A stretch of 21,870 bases of DNA, from the NCBI GenBank assembly GCA_964498065.1, contig CAZCFZ010000063.1, forward strand, positions 1 through 21,870, given 5' to 3'. The stretch's first letter is position 1. Every line of letters begins with the position of its first letter. Positions 1 to 7,489 of this stretch are shown in pieces. Made by a program: the position numbers and the translations under genes. The notes under the pieces were generated by a model. It worked only from the letters and a program-made list of their open reading frames with translations. It was not told the origin of the DNA and searched no databases. The DNA comes from FEN-1297 sp964498065. Its GTDB lineage: Bacteria; Bacteroidota; Ignavibacteria; Ignavibacteriales; Ignavibacteriaceae.

Positions 1-177
1 AAATCATTTAAGAAAGTTTTAATACCGGAAATAAATCTCGGCCAATTGGCAAAACTGATTAAAAGTGAATTCTTAATTCCTGTTGAGCAGTTTAATGTAG
101 TAAGAGGTTTACCATTCAGAGTTTCTGATATTGAAAATAAAATAATTGAATTAGTTGGAGGCAGCAATGGCAGATAA
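1..177 (+). CDS. korA: 2-oxoacid:ferredoxin oxidoreductase alpha subunit, C-terminal end (partial)
   Basis: The window opens inside a reading frame whose last 58 codons run to TAA at 175-177. The tail has the look of the alpha subunit of 2-oxoglutarate/2-oxoacid:ferredoxin oxidoreductases: a VLIPEINLGQLAKLI segment, then a V-x-G-x-PF motif (VVRGLPF) and a short helix at the end. The enzyme oxidatively decarboxylates a 2-oxoacid to acyl-CoA and reduces ferredoxin in the cytoplasm, or runs in reverse in reductive TCA metabolism. The gene overlaps the beta-subunit gene by 11 bases, as expected for a co-translated pair. The N-terminal part lies outside the window, so the exact substrate (2-oxoglutarate is the commonest in this arrangement) cannot be decided. 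Confidence 0.85.
   Translation, partial: KSFKKVLIPEINLGQLAKLIKSEFLIPVEQFNVVRGLPFRVSDIENKIIELVGGSNGR
157..161 (+). promoter_or_regulatory. Shine-Dalgarno that sets the korB start
   Basis: GGAGG lies 5 bases before ATG 167. An in-frame TTG at 155 overlaps this site and cannot be served by it, so ATG 167 is the better start. The site lies inside the end of korA, so translation is probably coupled. Confidence 0.7.
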
Positions 178-1207
178 TGTAATTGATGTAAAAGAAATAA
201 AGTTAACGGCAAAAGATTTCGCCAGTGATCAGGATGTAAGATGGTGCCCGGGCTGCGGCGACTATTCAATTTTAGCTCAGGTTCAGAGATCTTTTCCGGA
301 TATGATTGGAGTAAAAAAAGAGAATATAGTTTGGATCTCAGGAATCGGATGCTCATCGCGTTTTCCTTATTATATGAATACTTATGGTTATCACACAATC
401 CACGGCAGAGCTCCTGCAATTGCAACTGGTGTAAAAGTAGCTAGACCCGATCTTTCTGTTTGGGTTGCTGCTGGTGATGGTGATTTGCTTAGTATAGGCG
501 GTAATCATTTTATTCACGCTTGCAGAAAAAATATCGATCTCAAAATAATTCTTTTCAATAATAAAATTTATGGATTAACAAAAGGACAATATTCCCCGAC
601 TTCTGAAAAAGGAAAGAAGACTAAAACTTCTCCTTATGGAAGTGTAGATTATCCTTTCAATCCGGCATCTCTTGCTCTAGGTTCGGATGCTACATTTGTT
701 GCACGTGCACTTGACGGCGATGCAAAACATCTTCAGGCAATGATAAAAAGAGCTGCTGATCATAAAGGCGCTGCTTTCCTAGAGGTTTTACAGAACTGCG
801 TTATATATAATGACGGTGCATATGAATTAATGACTAGTAAAAAAACACGTGATGATTATGTGCTTTATCTTGAACACGGTAAACCTATGATTTATGGTTT
901 GAATAAAGATAAGGGAATAGTATACGAAGGCGGTAAAATAAAAGCAGTTGAAATAGGCGAAGGTAAGTACAGAGTTGAAGATATATTAGTTCATGATGAA
1001 TTCGAAGAAAGCGGTGTACTCGCTACAATTTTATCACATATGACTAACGACCCGAGTTTGCCTACTCCTCTTGGAGTATTTAGGCAAGTGAGCAGGGCGA
1101 CCTATGATGCCGATGTAGAAAAACAAATTGCTGATGTGAAAAAGATGAAGGGAGAAGGGGATTTGGAAAAAGTATTATTTAATGGAAATACCTGGGAAGT
1201 AAATTAA
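167..1207 (+). CDS. korB: 2-oxoacid:ferredoxin oxidoreductase beta subunit
   Basis: This 346-residue protein is the thiamine-diphosphate-binding beta subunit that pairs with the upstream alpha subunit. The WCPGCGDY motif (Cys27, Cys30), with Cys62 in GIGCSSR and Cys211, has the spacing of the four ligands of a 4Fe-4S cluster in this family. GDGD at 103-106 and NNKIYGLT at 131-138 form the ThDP/Mg-binding motif. Length is normal for the short KorB type. It works as a cytoplasmic heterodimer or heterotetramer that decarboxylates a 2-oxoacid (probably 2-oxoglutarate) with CoA and passes electrons to ferredoxin. The start is ATG 167, preceded by GGAGG. The gene ends at TAA 1205-1207, followed by an intrinsic terminator, so it is the last gene of its operon. 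Confidence 0.93.
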   Translation: MADNVIDVKEIKLTAKDFASDQDVRWCPGCGDYSILAQVQRSFPDMIGVKKENIVWISGIGCSSRFPYYMNTYGYHTIHGRAPAIATGVKVARPDLSVWVAAGDGDLLSIGGNHFIHACRKNIDLKIILFNNKIYGLTKGQYSPTSEKGKKTKTSPYGSVDYPFNPASLALGSDATFVARALDGDAKHLQAMIKRAADHKGAAFLEVLQNCVIYNDGAYELMTSKKTRDDYVLYLEHGKPMIYGLNKDKGIVYEGGKIKAVEIGEGKYRVEDILVHDEFEESGVLATILSHMTNDPSLPTPLGVFRQVSRATYDADVEKQIADVKKMKGEGDLEKVLFNGNTWEVN

Positions 1208-1243
1208 TATTTTTTTCATCATTTCTTTTTCTCGAATTGTTGG

Positions 1244-1273
1244 AGCACAGATGTTGAGTCTGTGCTTTTTATT
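1244..1273 (+). terminator. Rho-independent terminator of korAB
   Basis: A perfect 8-base stem AGCACAGA (1244-1251) / TCTGTGCT (1259-1266) encloses a 7-base loop and runs into a T-rich tail (TTTTATTTTG). It lies 36 bases after the korB stop. Confidence 0.88.
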
Positions 1274-1311
1274 TTGTTTAAATCGTGACATATATCAACT
1301 TAAAAACCTAC

Positions 1312-1327
1312 CTACATAGTTATGTAG
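1312..1327. promoter_or_regulatory. 7-2-7 inverted repeat, candidate operator
   Basis: CTACATA-GT-TATGTAG is a perfect 7-base inverted repeat with a 2-base spacer. Seven-two-seven heptamer pairs are the classic geometry of NarL-type response-regulator sites, and a NarL-family regulator is encoded at 14837. It lies about 250 bases before the start of the TANFOR-like gene and downstream of the korB terminator. A role as operator is inference. Confidence 0.35.
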
Positions 1328-1459
1328 TTTTGCCTTTCGAAAATAAAATCTAATTTCAAATATCTCAATAAACAGCGGAATTCACTTTTATAGACTAAAG
1401 TCAGGCAGCCTTGTTCAAGCTCAATAAATGATACTTCTTCGTTAAGAATTTAGATAACA

Positions 1460-1538
1460 TTCAAGGTTAATATGCTTGAGAGTTAAGCAGCCTTGAAAGT
1501 TTCCAAATCATTAAATAGTGAACTAGAAGGTTGCTTAA
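1460..1538 (+). promoter_or_regulatory. Structured leader with two mutually exclusive hairpins
   Basis: Hairpin I pairs TTCAAGG (1460-1466) with CCTTGAA (1491-1497), with an inner TGCTT (1473-1477) / AAGCA (1485-1489) helix. Hairpin II pairs TTAAGCAGCCTT (1483-1494) with AAGGTTGCTTAA (1527-1538): 12 pairs, one of them G-U. Both use 1485-1494, so they cannot coexist. There is no T-run after hairpin II and no visible complement to the downstream ribosome-binding site, so neither classical attenuation nor simple sequestration is shown. Confidence 0.3.
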
Positions 1539-1566
1539 GAGATAAAATATTTATCCGATCAAAAAC

Positions 1567-1570
1567 GGAG
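1567..1570 (+). promoter_or_regulatory. Shine-Dalgarno that sets the start of the TANFOR-like gene
   Basis: GGAG within ACGGAG lies 6 bases before ATG 1577. The codons that follow at once encode a textbook signal peptide, so this site selects 1577 over the upstream TTG at 1493. Confidence 0.6.
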
Positions 1571-1576
1571 TATTTA

Positions 1577-4500
1577 ATGAGTAAAATAAAGTTTACTGTA
1601 TCAATATTAATAATTTTACTTTTATCTGCCGTTCAAGTTTTAGCGCAAGGCTGGAATGCAGTTCTTAATATAAATCCGTATCCTTCACCTTATATAAGCG
1701 ACTGGCAGAACAATCCTGCTTCGCTTGGTTCAATGACGATTTATAGAACCGGCAATACAAGTGAAGAAGTTAATATATCCGTGGATGTTACATTAAATAA
1801 TGTAGGGGAGGTATTAAACGGAGTAACAGAACCCTTTACTATCCCTCCTACACCTTCATACATTGTAGACAATACCAAAATTCTTAAGATAGACAATCCT
1901 TCATACCCAAACAGCGATTTAAAATCCAAGACAATCCAAAGCGGACGGCTACCCGAAGGGGAATATACCGTCTGTATTACTGTACGAAATATGAATAACG
2001 TAGTTCTTGTATCGAATGTATGTTCAAACTTTACAATTTTATATCCTCAGCCTCCGCAGCTGATTGCACCGTTTAGCGGGGATTCTTTGGATGCAACAAA
2101 TAAATATCCAACATTTGCATGGACGCCTGTAATTGTACCACCTAATTATCAAATTAAATATTCACTTAGAATTGCTGAAATACTTCCCAGTCAAACTGCA
2201 CAGCAAGCTTTAAGTGCAAATGTACTTCAATATGAAAATGATAATATTACAACATCATCTTTAATTTATCCTATAGATGCTTTACCTCTCGATACAGGAA
2301 AAACTTATGCATGGCAGGTCCAGGTTCTTGATCAAAACGGATTTCCTCCTACGCAAAATTATGGTAAAAGTGAAATTTATACATTCAGCTTTAAGCATCC
2401 GGTAATTCCGAGTCAGCAGGTTATGTCAGGCAATCTTCCCGTATCATTTGACTGCGGCTGCAATGCACCTTCTCCGACTTCGAATACTGTAAAAACTAAT
2501 TTTACTTTATCACCGGATACAGTTTTAAAGATAGGGAAGTTCAATTTAAAAATTACTAAAATAACAAAGCAGCCTGGAAGTGACGGTAAATTCAGTGGGG
2601 AGGGGACAATTCCATTTCCATTAATAAATTCCAGTCTAATTCCATTAAAAATTATTTTTAATGATATTCAAATAAATAGCTCCAAACAGGTAATCAGCGG
2701 TTACGCATCCGCTGAAGTAAGTAATAATTTTGATTTTCTCCCGACTGCACAACCGCCTGAATTTAACACTGTTCCGTTAACTATTACTGATGTTCAGAAT
2801 TTAAAACAATATTTCAATAAATATCCCAGTCAATTAGCAAGTCAGGCCGAAAATGCAAAAAATAGTTTTGGATTTGATTTGCCTCTTGGGCTTGATAAAC
2901 AAATCGGCGGTAAAAAAATAATTATAGCTATAACTGGAATGACTTTCACTCCGAAAAACGCAGCCTTTGACGCAGCGGTGGAATTAGATTTACCGGATGC
3001 AACTCCAAATGCTATTGCTTTGGGTGCTCGAAATATTTGTATTGATCAGTATAATATTTGCGGACAGGGAACTCTCTTCCTTTCAAAGGATATTGACTTA
3101 AATATAGGAAACGGTAAATTAAAGCTGAAAAGCTTTAACAATAGCAGTTCACCCGCAGATTCTGGAACTTATGTTGTATTCGATAATAAAGGATTTAAGA
3201 ACTTACACATACAAGCTGAATACGATTTTCCCACTTCATTAATAGTCCAGACTGACAATGTTTCTCCGGTCGCTGCAACGATTACTGCGAATGCAAATTC
3301 ATGGACGGATTGGATTGGTTCTATTAAAATAGATAACTTTAAAATAAACGGATTGAAGGATTTTACTTTCATTCCGGGTACGGCATATTATGATCATTCC
3401 GATCTTCAAAATCCTCAAAATATTCCGGTAAAATATATAAGCAGCAACGGAAGCTTATGGCACGGCTTTTTCCTTCCACAGCTTAAAATAGAATTACCTG
3501 CAATAATAAAGAATAATACAAAAGATCAGCCGCTTCAAATTTCAGTAAATAATCTTGTTATAGATAACCAGGGTGTTTCTGTAGATGCGGTTGCTAAAAA
3601 TATTCTTTCAATCGGAGACGGGAGTTTATCAGGCTGGTATTATTCAATTGATAGTTTGTCTGTTGAGTTTATAAATAACTCGCTTTCTCAAAGCACTATG
3701 GGAGGCAAAGTAGTTCTGCCTATTTCCGGTAATAACCCGAATAGTTCCGGTTCACAGTTGAACTACACTTGCAATTTAACTTCTCCGGCAAATAAGGGAA
3801 TGAATCTGCAATTCCTAATTAAACCAAAAGACAATGTTAACTTCCAACTCGTAGTTGCAAAGATGAACATTGATAAGTCATCCACAATAGAAATTAATTT
3901 AGGCGGCAACGGAAATTATGCTAAAACGGATTTAAGCGGCACTTTAAGTATCGGTATAAATAAACCTAAAATCTCTTTTAAAGCGGTAAAATTTCAGGGT
4001 CTTCAAATACAGACACAAAAGCCCTATTTAACGGTAAAAAGCTTAACTGCAGGTTTTGCGAGCCCTCAAAAAGATGTAGGCGGATTTCCTGTTTCATTTA
4101 AAGATATTAAACCTAAAATAAAAGGTACAAAGCTGGGCTTAAGCTTTGACGTGGATATAAATCTGTGCAAAGAAATTCCCAAAGTACCTAAAGGTAATTT
4201 CGGATTAACGATATGGGGATATATCGATTATAATGCTGTTACAAAAAGATTTTCAGGAGGTTACAGCAATACGGAAATTGATTCAATTGGATTAGACGGA
4301 CAACTCGGACCTGTACATATAAAAGGCATAGTAAATTTTTATGATGACCAAAAATTAGGCAATGCTATAGGTGGAAAAGTTAGTGTAACAATGCTTGATG
4401 GTTTGGGTTTAAAAGCCGAAGTACTTTTTGGCAAGAAGGATTATTATTACTGGTACGTCGACGGTAATTTTATGCTAAGTGTAGAAGATGCCATTCCTTT

Positions 4501-6895
4501 ACCTGGTACCCCCTTAAGAATATTCGGATTCGGCGGAGGTGCTTATTATAATCTCCAGCAATCCAAAGTACCTGAGCCAAATGAAATATTCAGTAAAGAA
4601 CGAGCAGCTGCAGTTTATTCTCCTCATGAAGGCACAATGGGATTTTTAGCAACTATTATAATCGGCTCTGCTGATGGTGAAGCACTGCAGGCAAACGGTA
4701 CAATGCAGTTTGAATTTAATACCAGTAATGGATTTGCCGTTTCAAAAGTGATCTTCAAAGTTGATGCGGCATTACTAACTCCATTAATGCAAAAGCAAAA
4801 AGCGATGATAACAGGCAACGGCTATATTTATCTAGATTTTGCAAACGAGATTTATACTGCCGGAGTCGGGATTACTATTACAGTGCCTAAGCAGAAAACA
4901 TTGATATCCGGTAGCGGTGATCTGGATTTACTAATAAATGCAAAATCCAAACAATGGTATTTCCATATAGGGGCACCGGAAAAGGATAAAAGGATTTCTG
5001 TTTCTATATTAAATGCTATAACTTTAAAAGCTTATTTTATGATGGGGGATGACATACCCGGCATACCTAAACCCGATGTACCATCGGGGATATTAAGCGG
5101 TTACAATACTACTTCCAGAGATCCGAGTATAGGACTTGGTACCGGCATTGCATTCGGGGCTTCATTTAAAATAGATAAACATTTTACTTTTTTAATTTTT
5201 TACGGGCATCTTTATGCCGGACTTGGTTTTGATATAGCGATTAGGAAATTATCTCAAGGCTGTTCCGGTAGCAGTAACCTCCCAGGCATTAATGGCTGGT
5301 ATGCGCAAGGGCAATTATATGCATACGGAGGTTTCGATGCCGGGCTTCATGTAGATGTCTGGTTTTTCAAAGGAAATGTTTCAATTCTTAAATTAGATGT
5401 GGCTGCAATATTTAGTATGTCCGGTCCTAATCCGACGTGGTTTAAAGGCTGGCTGCACGGCGGATATAGTGCTCTCGACGGTTTAGTGCATGGAGAGATG
5501 AGCTTTAATGTTGTTTATAGTCCAAATGGAAAATGCGAAGTTCCTATATCAAATCCACTTGGCGGTATTCCGCTAATTACTGAAGTAAAGCCGGAAGGCA
5601 GCGGAGTATCAATTTTATCAAATGCTGAGGCTTCTTTTACTTTCCCAGTTAAAAAACTTTTTACAATTGATCAAATTGATAATAACGGGCATAAGATAGT
5701 TCGTTCATTTAGATTATTAATAACCAGGTTCGATATTTATAAAGGGAGCAGTAGAATTTATGGAATAAATAATAACGGCAGCTATATAATATCCGGCAAT
5801 GACAGGTTGGCGATATATTCAAAAAAAATTGCATTTAGCCCGCAATCGGAATACAAAATAGTTGTAGCAGTAAAAGCACAAGAAAAGAAAAACGGTATTT
5901 GGAAAGACAGCTATGACGGGGGAAAACTTGTTGAAGATAAAAGGACTCAGGAATTTAAAACGGGAGATTGTATCGTTAATTTATTTAAAAACGGAGCAGT
6001 GGTTGCTTCATATCCATTTGACAGACAGCGTTATTTATTACAAAAAGAATATAACCGGGGATATATTCTTTTAAGCCAGGCAATCCCGTGTTTAACAAAG
6101 GATCCGAATTATAATTTGAAAGCGGTGTTTTACAGCTATGGAAATAAGCCCGAAGTACAAGAATCAAATATAACGGTCTCAGGAAATTATTTATATTTTA
6201 ATTTGCCGCCGCTGCCTAACAGTACTATTACAATGCTTGCAATTGTTAAAAGGCCGAAAGTAACAAATAATAGCCCTAATAATAGCGTTAGTTCATTTAA
6301 GAAGCCGCAAAATATTTATGCCGGCAAAGTTATGAGTTTTGGCGGTAAAACTTCTACAGCAAATATTAATACATTTAGAATTTCCAATTTAAGTATAACT
6401 GCCGAAGACATACCTATTTATGAATATTATTTCAAGACAAGTAAGTTCAATACCCTGAAAGAGAAATTAGATGCATCCGATTATTCAACAAATGCAAAAA
6501 AAGAAGTAGGATATGTAGGTACGTATAAACTGGCGGAAGGTTTTGATTATTATGATATAAACGGAAAAGTGATTGCAGGTAGCGGAGCTTATCCGGATAG
6601 ATATATTCGACCTTTGGTTTATGTTAGCGAAGACATTACTAAGGATCGCTGGTATAAGAACTATGTTGAACCGTTGTACGATAAAGCGGCTTCTACACAT
6701 AAAGTACTGCCTCAAAGATCATTTAAAGAGCTTGCACTTTACGGTTATTATCCTCCTACCGGCAGAATAATATTGTACAGCCCTGGTATAGCAACTAAAT
6801 TAACAGATGCCGAAATAGCTGCAACGCTACCAACTGTAAATCATAATCATAGCGGTATGGAAATAAATACACATAAAACAAATACTTTTAAATAA
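1577..6895 (+). CDS. Giant exported TANFOR-like protein
   Basis: A 1772-residue secreted protein of unknown function. Residues 1-23 are a signal peptide (MSKIKF, then a Leu/Ile core) with cleavage expected at VLA|QG. Residues about 25-155 (NINPYPSPYISDW, then GRLPEGEYTVCITV) match from memory the N-terminal TANFOR domain of very large Bacteroidota proteins, and about 158-285 is an FN3-like domain (PTFAWTP, then GKTYAWQVQVLD). A long Gly/Asn-rich, beta-strand-rich body follows, with many GxGxLxL-type strands. An Ig-like domain at about 1333-1460 (ITEVKPEGSGVSI to QEFKTGDC) precedes a roughly 310-residue tail. I see no membrane anchor, lipobox or recognisable type IX secretion C-terminal domain, so its final location (periplasm or surface) is open. 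It heads a run of four exported-protein genes, the next starting one base after its stop. The TANFOR call rests on remembered sequence pattern, not on a search. Confidence 0.72.
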   Translation: MSKIKFTVSILIILLLSAVQVLAQGWNAVLNINPYPSPYISDWQNNPASLGSMTIYRTGNTSEEVNISVDVTLNNVGEVLNGVTEPFTIPPTPSYIVDNTKILKIDNPSYPNSDLKSKTIQSGRLPEGEYTVCITVRNMNNVVLVSNVCSNFTILYPQPPQLIAPFSGDSLDATNKYPTFAWTPVIVPPNYQIKYSLRIAEILPSQTAQQALSANVLQYENDNITTSSLIYPIDALPLDTGKTYAWQVQVLDQNGFPPTQNYGKSEIYTFSFKHPVIPSQQVMSGNLPVSFDCGCNAPSPTSNTVKTNFTLSPDTVLKIGKFNLKITKITKQPGSDGKFSGEGTIPFPLINSSLIPLKIIFNDIQINSSKQVISGYASAEVSNNFDFLPTAQPPEFNTVPLTITDVQNLKQYFNKYPSQLASQAENAKNSFGFDLPLGLDKQIGGKKIIIAITGMTFTPKNAAFDAAVELDLPDATPNAIALGARNICIDQYNICGQGTLFLSKDIDLNIGNGKLKLKSFNNSSSPADSGTYVVFDNKGFKNLHIQAEYDFPTSLIVQTDNVSPVAATITANANSWTDWIGSIKIDNFKINGLKDFTFIPGTAYYDHSDLQNPQNIPVKYISSNGSLWHGFFLPQLKIELPAIIKNNTKDQPLQISVNNLVIDNQGVSVDAVAKNILSIGDGSLSGWYYSIDSLSVEFINNSLSQSTMGGKVVLPISGNNPNSSGSQLNYTCNLTSPANKGMNLQFLIKPKDNVNFQLVVAKMNIDKSSTIEINLGGNGNYAKTDLSGTLSIGINKPKISFKAVKFQGLQIQTQKPYLTVKSLTAGFASPQKDVGGFPVSFKDIKPKIKGTKLGLSFDVDINLCKEIPKVPKGNFGLTIWGYIDYNAVTKRFSGGYSNTEIDSIGLDGQLGPVHIKGIVNFYDDQKLGNAIGGKVSVTMLDGLGLKAEVLFGKKDYYYWYVDGNFMLSVEDAIPLPGTPLRIFGFGGGAYYNLQQSKVPEPNEIFSKERAAAVYSPHEGTMGFLATIIIGSADGEALQANGTMQFEFNTSNGFAVSKVIFKVDAALLTPLMQKQKAMITGNGYIYLDFANEIYTAGVGITITVPKQKTLISGSGDLDLLINAKSKQWYFHIGAPEKDKRISVSILNAITLKAYFMMGDDIPGIPKPDVPSGILSGYNTTSRDPSIGLGTGIAFGASFKIDKHFTFLIFYGHLYAGLGFDIAIRKLSQGCSGSSNLPGINGWYAQGQLYAYGGFDAGLHVDVWFFKGNVSILKLDVAAIFSMSGPNPTWFKGWLHGGYSALDGLVHGEMSFNVVYSPNGKCEVPISNPLGGIPLITEVKPEGSGVSILSNAEASFTFPVKKLFTIDQIDNNGHKIVRSFRLLITRFDIYKGSSRIYGINNNGSYIISGNDRLAIYSKKIAFSPQSEYKIVVAVKAQEKKNGIWKDSYDGGKLVEDKRTQEFKTGDCIVNLFKNGAVVASYPFDRQRYLLQKEYNRGYILLSQAIPCLTKDPNYNLKAVFYSYGNKPEVQESNITVSGNYLYFNLPPLPNSTITMLAIVKRPKVTNNSPNNSVSSFKKPQNIYAGKVMSFGGKTSTANINTFRISNLSITAEDIPIYEYYFKTSKFNTLKEKLDASDYSTNAKKEVGYVGTYKLAEGFDYYDINGKVIAGSGAYPDRYIRPLVYVSEDITKDRWYKNYVEPLYDKAASTHKVLPQRSFKELALYGYYPPTGRIILYSPGIATKLTDAEIAATLPTVNHNHSGMEINTHKTNTFK

Positions 6896-6896
6896 A

Positions 6897-7481
6897 ATGA
6901 GTATAGATATGAACAGACATAGTATTATTAAATTTTCTACTGTAATAATATTCTACTTATATAGTACTTCATTTGCTCAAAGAGTAAGTACATCATTTAC
7001 TTCTTCAGGCAGCATGTCTTATCAATCTGCGTTCAATTCTTTAAATGCCGGAAGCAATACACAAAGCAGCGGTTTGGCAATGGGAGGCCTTAGCTCATAT
7101 AGTTCTAATACCACGGTAACAAAAAATAATGCAGGCCAAATGAATTTATATCAGCCACGTAATCAAACAATGAGTATCAATTATAAAGTTCAAATAATAG
7201 TTTATTCCGATTTAATTGTAATGAAGATAAATGCACTAAAAACTTTATTAGCAGCCAAATACGGTTCAATAAAATTAGGATATAATGAAAAACAAGCATT
7301 AGAATCAATATATCATTATAAGTTTAGAGATATTTCGGATTATGCACCGTTAACAGTAATGCTCGAATTTAGTGCAAATCCTCCTGTCCCTGTATTTAGA
7401 TATGCACTTAAATTACAATTTGCAGCGACGCTGTTGCTACACAAAGCTGTAGCAAAAAAAGAGTTTAGAATTTTAAGATAA
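6897..7481 (+). CDS. Small exported protein, function unknown
   Basis: This 194-residue protein matches no family I recognise. It begins with a signal peptide ending STSFA|QR. Then comes a Ser/Asn/Gly-rich low-complexity stretch (to about residue 90), and a compact C-terminal half with mixed hydrophobic strands and helices (YKVQIIVYSDLIVMKINALK; YGSIKLGYNEKQALESIYHY) that ends in a basic tail. ATG 6897 lies one base after the TAA of the giant gene, so it is probably translated by coupling. A second ATG at 6909 (residue 5) would also give a complete signal peptide, and neither has a clear ribosome-binding site. The next gene starts 8 bases downstream. Context suggests a dedicated partner or subunit of the giant protein. 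Confidence 0.6.
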   Translation: MSIDMNRHSIIKFSTVIIFYLYSTSFAQRVSTSFTSSGSMSYQSAFNSLNAGSNTQSSGLAMGGLSSYSSNTTVTKNNAGQMNLYQPRNQTMSINYKVQIIVYSDLIVMKINALKTLLAAKYGSIKLGYNEKQALESIYHYKFRDISDYAPLTVMLEFSANPPVPVFRYALKLQFAATLLLHKAVAKKEFRILR

Positions 7482-7489
7482 GGTATTAT

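Larger units (their letters stand above)
1208..1576. other. 369-base non-coding gap before the large exported-protein operon
   Basis: I see no credible gene here. The gap holds the korB terminator (1244-1273), a 7-2-7 inverted repeat (1312-1327), a 9-base direct repeat GCAGCCTTG (1405-1413 and 1487-1495) and a leader with competing hairpins (1460-1538). The frame of the downstream gene is open back to TTG 1493, but the signal peptide and ribosome-binding site place the true start at 1577, so the 28 codons before it are treated as untranslated leader. Confidence 0.7.

Noticed and set aside
155..166. TTG start giving korB four extra residues
   Set aside because: The TTG overlaps the GGAGG that serves ATG 167; family members start near the ATG.
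1493..1576. 28-residue N-terminal extension of the giant protein from TTG 1493
   Set aside because: It would bury the signal peptide, overlaps both leader hairpins and lacks a Shine-Dalgarno, whereas GGAG sits 6 bases before ATG 1577.
1208..1576. Known riboswitch class (for example c-di-GMP) in the leader of the giant gene
   Set aside because: The conserved loops of classes I know are absent; only generic hairpins are visible.
6573..6770. Open frames on both strands over the end of the giant gene (also 6485-6715 minus)
   Set aside because: They lie within an intact coding frame, have no ribosome-binding site and no recognisable features.
1577..6895. Type IX secretion C-terminal sorting domain or lipobox on the exported proteins
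   Set aside because: The C-termini show no typical T9SS tail motif, and the signal peptides end A|Q without a lipobox Cys.
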